The notes below the pieces were generated by a model. That model was not told the origin of the DNA, ran no database searches, and saw only the letters and a list, made by a program, of their open reading frames with translations. This document shows positions 35,801 to 44,800 of a stretch of 64,000 bases of DNA, piece by piece. The number at the start of each line of letters is the position of its first letter. Positions within the stretch are counted from its first letter, which is position 1. Position numbers and translations under genes: made by a program. The DNA comes from Chinchilla lanigera (Eukaryota; Chordata; Mammalia; Rodentia; Chinchillidae), in contig NW_004955470.1 of the NCBI RefSeq assembly GCF_000276665.1, positions 5,225,497 through 5,289,496 of the forward strand, given 5' to 3'.

Positions 35801-38800
35801 AAAACCAAAAAAACTGCTCTTATTAGATTACCCGGTGCTCAGTTTAGAGAAATGTGTTTTTCTAGTATAGTAATCCACACCCTCAAGATAGTTTCAAGTT
35901 AAATAAACCGAGGCCTACAACCCTGCCTCTCTCAGCTGTACGATGGTGGACAGGCTCTGCAGGTTCTCCAAGGCTTACTTTACTTATTTATACGCGGACA
36001 CATAGTACCTCCTGCCACAGTTACAGTGGACTTCATTTTTCTGTACGTGGGGTCTTTACACTGCACTATATCCCTCGTCTTTAAAAAGAAATTATTTTGA
36101 GTCAGGATCTCATTCACTAGCTATGTTGCCTAGGTTGGGCTTGAACTTGTGATCCTCCTGCCTCAGCCTCTCAGAGTGCTTAGATGACAGGCATACACTG
36201 CTGTACCCAGCTTGGACTTTTAATATGTACGGCACACGGCACACGGCAACTACCTGGCGAGGTTCCCCGGCTCCAACTTTCTCCATCCTTGTGTGTGAAA
36301 GGTCAGGAAACCTCCCTTGTATGGAAGGGCCGTAATGGGATTAGTAGGAGGGAAGGAGGCCTTCCAGGGTGCAGTTACCTGGACATGGAGTTGTGCTGGG
36401 CTCAGGCTCCCCGGGGCCCGCTCGTCCCTGCCCCACCCCTCCAGGCGGAAGCGCACCAGCTGGATGGATGCAAAAGCAACTTACTCAAGCTCATCCTCGG
36501 AGTCGTAGCCCACCGGCCCGGACTCGATGGGAATGACCTCGCTCTTGGCGGGATTTTGTTTCCAGGCGCTGTTTCCTGTGGACGAAGGTGATTCCTTCCT
36601 CTTCTTCTTCCCAAATAACTTCTTAAAAGTTTTGAATTTGGATTTTTTCTTTCCTACGTAGATTTAAAATACAAAGCCATCAGCAGGAGCTGCGTTTGTG
36701 TGCAGAGTGAGATGCGCCGGGCCCGGGGCGGGAAGCGGCAGGCCAGGCTTCAGTCCTCTTGCTGACCCCCTGATCGCTCAGAAGTGCCCGGTGCGCTAGA
36801 CCTGTGTGCTCAGAAACGAATCCCGGGAGAAGGCCGCTGTGGGACCCCGGCCCAGACGCACAGGAGGTCAAGCCGTCATGTCTGGAATGCACACAGGCAT
36901 CAGCGAAAGTCCCGGTGAGGGAAAGGCTGTGTGATAACCCGCTACACATTTCCTTTTTTAGAAGAATTAAGCATTACTTTAACTACACACACTGAGAGGG
37001 TACGGTGTGGTGATCTGGCACACGGTACAGAGTATACTGGTCAAATCTGGGTAGTTAACATTTCCAATCACCTTAAATTAAAAAAAAATTAATATACAAT
37101 CCTTGCACATATTTACAAAGCACAATGCAATAATTCAACACGTGTATACAGTATAGCTCCATCACATCAGGGTAGCTAACACCTCCATCTCAGTATTGTT
37201 ATTTTGTGTTGGGAGCCTTCAAGTTCTTCTAATTATTCACAGAATGTGCACTAGGTCATTGGGAGCTAAAGTCCACACACCGTGCTGTGGATCACTAGCA
37301 CTTACTACTTCTCTCTGCAACTGGGTACCTGCTAGCTATTTAACCTCCCTCCCTGCCACCCTTCAGACTCTCTAGTAATCAGATCATACAGTCTGGCCAA
37401 CATTTGCTATTTGCCTTTCTGCATCTGACTTCTGTCCCTTAGTGTACCTGCTCCAGTTCCACTCATTTTGCTGCAAATAATACCATACCCATCCCTTTTT
37501 GGTGACTGAATAATATTCCACCATACATATACTTTAAGTGATTCAAATTATTTTAAAAATAAATTTCAAATGCTTTATCTAGTGTGGACAAAGCACAAAG
37601 GGCAATGGGAGGAGGCCAGTCTCACAGGCAAGGCACGCCAAGCACCAGGACAAACAACTCCGGATGATACAAATGGCCAAGTAGTGGCCGTCCCGCGGAG
37701 GAAGCAGCTCATGCTTCCTGGATCGTCACAGTGTGCAACCCTTTGGAAGCGGGATTCCGTGACCATCGCTCTGATACGCCCTGCATGCTCATCCGCAGGT
37801 TCTATCACAGCCAAGACCTCACAGCCCTGAAAGAGCAGTGCAGCCCATTCCTCTCCTCCCAGGTGTGTGACGTCAGAGGTGACCGTGCACTGCTAATGCA
37901 CCAACAAATCTGCTAGAGCAATTAGCTAAAGACGCTGTCTGAGTGAATATCCTCGGGCACGGAAGCCCTTTAAACATAAAACAGGACCTTTTTTTTCTGC
38001 GTGAGTTCTCCCTTGAAAGTTTAGGGGTCCTGTCTTTATGTGGGAATTACTTAGGACTACTTCAGCAGGCACCAAGGGAGCGTCTCCCCAAAGGGAACTA
38101 AGTTCTTTCTGACGCCCAGTGAGAATCTCTTTACAGTCACACAATGTTCATATCAGTAACGACTGGGTGTCCCCGAGAGTTTACGAGTTCAAAAGACTCC
38201 TGAGTGTCTGCGTTTGGCCAGGACGCCGCCTGGCTTTGGCCCAGGAACAGTCCCGCAAGGCTGAGCAAACCGCGCCCCTCCCTCTCCTGCGGTCGGACAT
38301 GGGGCACCCGGTTCCTCCGTGCCGCCTCTTTCCTGCTTGATCAACTGCACCGGGGGTCTGCCAGCTGTACACACCCATAAGAAATCTGGCTTTTGGCCGG
38401 GCGTGGTGGCGCACGCCTGTAATCCCAGCACTTGGGAGGCTGAGGTAAGAGGATCATTTCGAGTTCGAGACCAGCCTAGGGTACAAAGTGAGCTCAAGGC
38501 CAGCCTGAACTGCATAGCAAGACCCTGTCTCAAAAAGATGAAAAAAAAAAAAAAAAAGAAATCTGGCTTTGTTAATTCTATGGGATATTTATATTACAGC
38601 CATTTCCGTTCTCAGCTTTACTCTTCTTTCTTGCACTTTTTTTTTTCAGGTTCACTTTGCTATTTTTTAAACAAACCTCTTGAACACTTAGCTTACTAAC
38701 TGTCAGGCTTTTTCTGTATTTATACATTGACAGGCAATACATTTCCCTCTCAGTTTGTGTTAGCTGCATGCATATATTATCAACTGTAGTGTTTTCAACA

Positions 38801-41800
38801 TTGTTTGGTTGAAAATATTTTCTAATTGGCATAATGATGCTTTCTTAGATCAGCAGGTTATTTAGAAAAGTTTGTCTTCATTTCCAACCACTTGTGGACT
38901 TTAATTATTTTTCTGTTAATGAATTCTAGCTTAATTGTAATGTGGTAAGATAATAGCTTCTTAATGATTTGATCCATTCAAATTTGGGAAGACTTGCTTT
39001 ATGGTTTATCATATTGACAATTTTTTGGTGGGATCTTGCTATGCAGTCCAGACTGGCCTTGAACTATTTAGCCCAGGCTAGCTTCAAACTCGTGGCAATC
39101 TTCCTGCCTCAGCCTCCTGAGAGTGGGGATTGCAAGTATATGCCACCATGCCCAGCTATATAGACATTTCTTGTACACATTCCTATGATGCTGAAAATAA
39201 TGTATTTTCTTCCATGTTCTATACCTGTTAATTAGAATAAAATCTTTTTCTTTTTAATTGTGTTGCCAAATTATCATCTATTTATACATTTATTGCCAAT
39301 TTCACAGAGAGCGAAACTAACCCATGGTGTAGATTTTCTTATTTATCTTTTAGTTATCAATTTCTAGTTTACAAAAAATGTAAAATTATTTTCTTGCTAA
39401 TTGATTCTTTTGTGAAATGACCCTCTTTATTTTAATTATGTTTTTGCCTTAAAAAATTTTTTTTTTGGAGACAGGGTCTCGCTATGCAGTTCAGGCTGGC
39501 CCTGAACTCACTTTGTAGCTCAGACTGGTCTCGAACTCGCGAAGATCCTCCTGCCTCAGCCTCCCAAGGGCTGGCATTACAGGTGTGTGCCACTACACCC
39601 AGCTCTTAAATTTTATTTTGATTACTATGAATATAGTTTTGTCATCTCCTTTTGTCTAGTATCAAAGTATGTTTTCATACACTTTTATTACCCTCACTTT
39701 TCTGAATCTTTGTATTTAAATTAATATATTTAGAGTGTCAGAAATCAAATCTGATAGCATTTAATTCTTAAGAGGAACAACTAATATAATCAATCTACTT
39801 ATGCTCATTGTAGATATATTAATAAAAAGTCTACCATCCAAGGTGTGTTTTCTAAACGTCCTTTCTTGTCTTCTTTTGGGTTAATTGACCTTTTCATTGA
39901 TTCTTCTCTCATCAGTCACTTCCCTCATAGCCTGAAGTCTCACCTTTGTTCCCGTTCTGTCACCAGCTACTGACTGACTGTGTTATGCATTCTGTGATGC
40001 GTCAATACGAGGGCTCCTGAACGCCGGAATCCCATTTTTATGTCCCACTATTTTCATTCTGATTGTTAAAAAATATGTTCCCACCCATGCGCTCACCGCT
40101 CCTCTAGCATACATGGGGTTGCATAATAAGTTCCACAATCAAGTTGCAAAACTCTACAGAACATCAGTTGTCAAAGTTTTCTGGAGCTGCCTTTCTGTAG
40201 TCAAACCTTTCCTTACCTGTAACCCCTCGTGTCCACTAATATCGCCTGTTCCTAGTTTGGCTCCTTCCAGAATGTCACATACATTGGGTGGGACTGTACG
40301 TAGCCTTCTGATTTTGGAGTTTTTCATACATGGACTCATTCACGTCATTCCGTCTACCAATAGTTTGTCCCTTTTGATTGCCAAGTAGCATTTCATTGTG
40401 TGGACTCAGCCAACTGAAGGGGACTTGGCATTTCAGTTTTCAGCAACTATGAATAGAGCTGCTGTAGGTTTTTGTGTAAACACACATTTTCATTGTTCTT
40501 AGGTAAACACCTCAGAGTGGGACTGCTGAGTCATAGGCTGTGTATGTCTGAAAATTTTCCAGAGCAGCTGTACCATTCTGTCTTCCCACCAGCAATGCGT
40601 CCTCCTCGCCCTTGTTACTGGGTTTTGTTTTGTTTTGTTTAAGACATTCTGGGAGGTGTTCAGTGTGTTTCCTTGGCGTTTTAATTTACCTAATCACTAC
40701 AGATGTTGAGCTTTTCTTCATATGTTTATTTGCCATCTGTGCATCTTCTTAGAGAAAGCATCTTTTACAATTTTCTGTCTATTTATTTTCTGTTTGAATT
40801 TTGAGAGTTTTAAGTATATGACGTAGAGCCAGGTGCGGGGGCGCACACCTGCAATCCCAGCACTCAGGAGGCTGAGGCAGGAGGATTGTTGTGAGTTTGA
40901 GACCAGCCTGGGCTACAAAGTGAGCTCAAGGCCAGCCTGAACTGCATAGCAAGACCCTGTCTCAAAAAGACAAAAAAAAAAAAAGTATATGTAAGAAGTT
41001 CTTCATCAAATGTAATTGACAAATATTTTCTTACACTTTAACTTGTATTTTTATTTTCTTAACAGTGGCTTTCACAGAGAAAAATCTTAAATGTCGATGA
41101 AATCCAATTGATCAATTTTTTCTTTCATGGACTGAGAGACCCTATCTAAAAACTGTTACCTAATCCTAGGTCATAAGTATTTGGTCTTATGCGTTCTTTT
41201 AAAGGCTTTAGAGTTTTACATTTTTGTAAACAAATACATGACACATTTTGGGTTAATTTTTATATATACTCTGTGAGATATAGTTAAGTATTCATTGTTT
41301 TTATATGAGTATCCAGTTGTTCTAGTACTATCTGTTGAAAAGGTTACCCTTTTCCCACTGAATAGCTTTTCTAACTTTGTCAAAAACCAACTGATCGTAT
41401 TTCTGTGGGTCTACTTTTGGACTCCATCCCGATCTGTTTATCTCTTTGTATCTATCCTTTTCCCAGTGCCTCACCTTCTCAATTACAGCAGTTGATATTA
41501 AGTCTTGAGATCACATATTATGAGTCCTCCGATTTTGTCCTTTTTCAAAACTGTTTTACCTCTTGTAGTTTTTCGCTTTTTCACATAAATTTTAGAGTCA
41601 GTGTGCCAATATCTGCAAATACTTTCTGCGGGGTGTTGATTGCTTCGTATTTACCAACCCTTTGCCACCTCCCGCAGGCTATTTCAAAGCAAACCCTCCA
41701 TAGGCTATTTTCATTTTGTTCCACTAGATTTGGCTCTTTCCTACATACAAGGTTTATGAATATTCATGAAGATAAAAAATGATTACTGGTCAATATTTCT

Positions 41801-44800
41801 GCTCCAAATATCAAGCTAACAGTATTCCAGAGCTCCATATCCGTCTTTTAAACAATGCTCTATACCTCTATGTACTAGACAGGGCATCTGTAGCTTGCTT
41901 TGTGAAGTGACCTCTCAGCAACACTTCTGGCTCATAAACATGGTCTCTCTCTCCATCTAGTTAGGTCTCTGTTCGATTTTAAAGCAATTATTTGCATATA
42001 CTGTTACATATATCTTGTTAGATATAGACATAAGTATTTCAAATTTTTGGTGCTTTTAAAATATTTCAAATGTTCAATTACGTATTGCTAATGTACAGAA
42101 AGATAACTGATTTTTAATGAGTTTATATTTTGCAACCCTAAACTTAAATTTTATAATGTAAATTTAAGATTTATTAAAATTTAAGATTTTATATTTCTAT
42201 GTATATTTTCAATAACTGTATCATCTGCCAAGGGTTTTACTTCTTCTTTCCCTAATTATGTTCTTTCTTTCTTTGTTTTGTTTTCTTGTCTTATTGCCAT
42301 GGTTGGTTAACATATTGCTTTTTACGGTTTCTTGGGAATTCCAGATAGTTTTGATCACTTTTATTAGCTCCAAAAATTATATATACTTATTTTATAGCAT
42401 ATAGCATATATTTTATAGCATATATCTGGTCACTGTTGTATTTATGCCTTCAGGGTCTGTTATCACTTGTACCAGTACCACAGGCTGAGTGACTTCAACA
42501 GGTGCGAGCTGTCTCATAGCTCCCGAGTCTAGAAGGCTAAAATCAAGGTGGTATTGGCATGGCTGGCTCCTTCTGAGCCTGCGACACAGAGGTCTGCCCC
42601 ATTTCTTCTCCCGAACTTCTGGCAATTTACCAGCAAGCGTTGGTGTCCTGAGCATGTGGCTGCACCAGCCCTGCTTTGCTCCCTGTCCACAGGCTGTTGT
42701 CCATTCTTGGGTGTCTCCATTGATATTTCTGCCCTGGATAAGGACACCACTCACACTGCATTTGGAGCCCACTAATTACCAAACAAGAGCACATTCTCAG
42801 ATGCTGGGGACTTCAGCATAGGACTGCTAGGGGGACAAAATTCAACTCACAGCATGTTGGCTCCTGTCCATGGTGCCCCGCTGCCCTGTATGTTTGGTTA
42901 TCACTGAGTGTGCCCTTGTCTTAGAACTGAAAATGTTACATTCTACAATAACAGACGGATGGAAGGAACCTTCCTCTGGAGACGATTGTTGCTTCTGCAA
43001 AGCACCTGGGGTTACACCCGGTGTCAGTGCTCTACTTACTAAAGGTTGAAGTTCTCTGATTACCCAAGTGATACACATGTAAGCTGCAATCCACCCAGCG
43101 TTGGCTGATCCATGATTCCCACCCACTGAGAATCTATAGCTCCTTGAGCACCTGGCTTATTGCTTTTTACCCGGCAGTGCACCTGCTACAGGGCCTGCAC
43201 TTTGTTTACTCATCCTCTCTCCCCTTCCACCCCATGAGGACATAAAACTAAAATTTAAAATTTCTAAGACTGGTAAAAGATCTTGTGCTTCCTCGTCTTT
43301 CTGGGCTACCATTTCTCTCTCACTTCTGATTTTTTATTTTTAAAAATAGTTTCAAAGAATTTCTTTTTTTTCTTTCCTTCCTTTCTTTTCTTCTTTCCTT
43401 CCTTCTTTCCTTCCTTCCTTGCTCCCTTCCTCCCTTCCTCCCTTCCCTTCCTCCCTCCTTTCTCCCTTTCTCCTTTCCTTCCTTTCTTTCTTTTTGGTCT
43501 TTTTGAGACAGAGTTTTACTATGCAGTTCAGGCTGGCCTTGAACTCACTTTGTAGTCCAGGCTGGCCTTGAACTCGCAGTGATCCTCCTGCCTCAGCCTC
43601 CTGAGTGCTGTCAAAGAATTTCTTATCTAAATAATTCTTAATTTCAAATGGGAGAGGGCTGAGGCAAAAACATTAGGCTCATTATTATTTGGTGGGGGAG
43701 AAAGGAACACTTAGTTTCTTCCTGTTCTAAAACTGATTTTCCATGGTGATCTCTGTAAGTACCCTACATTAGCATTTATTGAGGTTGTTTCAGGGTAATG
43801 AAACACTTATTCAAACTATTTTCTTATTTAAAATCAGTAATAATCCAAGGTCGCACAATGGGCATTTGAAACTCCATTTTTTTTCCTCAGTATTAATCTT
43901 AAAAAAAACAAAAAACCCTTACTTTATATTTGGGTTCATTTGGTACCTATTGAAGTGTGACAGAGAAAAAGTGATTCTAATACACAGGAACAAGAAAATC
44001 TATTTATAATATATAAACTAAAGTCTTTTCTGAAATTAGTATCTGAAGCTAGCGGCTAGGGGCTAGAATTTAATACCGCTGGAAGCTATTCTTCCTGAAC
44101 TAAATCAAAGAAAATCACTACTGGCATTTTGACTTTAAAAGAGAGCTGGAGGCTTTCATTGACGAAATAAGGGGAAGATAAACAGCTAATCTAGAGAAAA
44201 GGTACATCGTGGGGAGAGAGATGTTTCTGAACATCAACTTCACAACTGTATGAAGACGTAAACAGAATTTATGGATAGCAGTGACCCAGTCACACAACTG
44301 GAGAACTACTGGACTCCGTTCTGAAATAATGATTCACAGGCCTAGAATTTAGCTCAGGAATGGCCTCCTGAAGGAGAATAAAAGTCACCAGAGAGAGCGG
44401 TCAAAGGCTCTCTCTTGATGTAATTATTTTTCTGGCTGATGTGCCTTTCCTGTGCTTTGTTCGACTGACACCTTTGGGTAACCTTGGATGACAAATGAAT
44501 CCACTTAGCCCTTTTTCCTTTGAAGTCAAACATGGAGACGTGTTTACCTCCCGGATGAGGAAAATGATATTAAAATCCCCTGTATTTGCAGAGAACAAAA
44601 GGAATGCTGCCCCCGAGTAGCTTGAATACTGTGTATGCATGCCAGTCACCGCGCAGGGCCTGCTGTGTCTGACCACGCTGGGGCCTGGACACTCCCTCTC
44701 CCAACGCCCTGTCTCCTCTGTCAGCCTCTCCCGCCAGCCCCACAACCACAGGCTCTTCCTCGCTGTGGGAAACCCGGGCCTTACCTGTGTTGTCCTCGCC

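Larger units (their letters stand above)
31149..36484 (-). other. CRACDL intron 2 (5.3 kb)
   Basis: GTAAGT donor, atcctag acceptor. It contains ID-like SINEs (33804-33909, 34275-34365, 35696-35810), B1-like SINEs, a GAG-repeat run, and a CpG-rich patch (34785-35172). The 31.2-33.3 kb part shows nothing recognisable. Confidence 0.85.
38580..39900 (-). mobile_element. L1 ORF2-derived sequence, antisense, decayed
   Basis: AT-rich, with reverse LINE-1 ORF2 features (TTTTTCTGTTAATGAATTCT, GACTTGCTTTATGGTT). Two antisense B1-like SINEs are inserted. Confidence 0.55.
36654..44784 (-). other. CRACDL intron 1 of the coding region (8.1 kb)
   Basis: GTAAGG donor, tacgtag acceptor. Largely antisense L1 (37000-37560, 38580-39900, 40030-42420) with B1 insertions, an antisense MLT1-like LTR (42440-42850) and a pyrimidine microsatellite. 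37570-38380 and 43630-44780 are unassigned. Confidence 0.85.

Noticed and set aside
38394..38555. Alu element (would imply a primate)
   Set aside because: Monomer length, B1-type duplicated middle and co-occurring ID-like SINEs fit a rodent; no dimeric Alu with a central A-rich linker was found.
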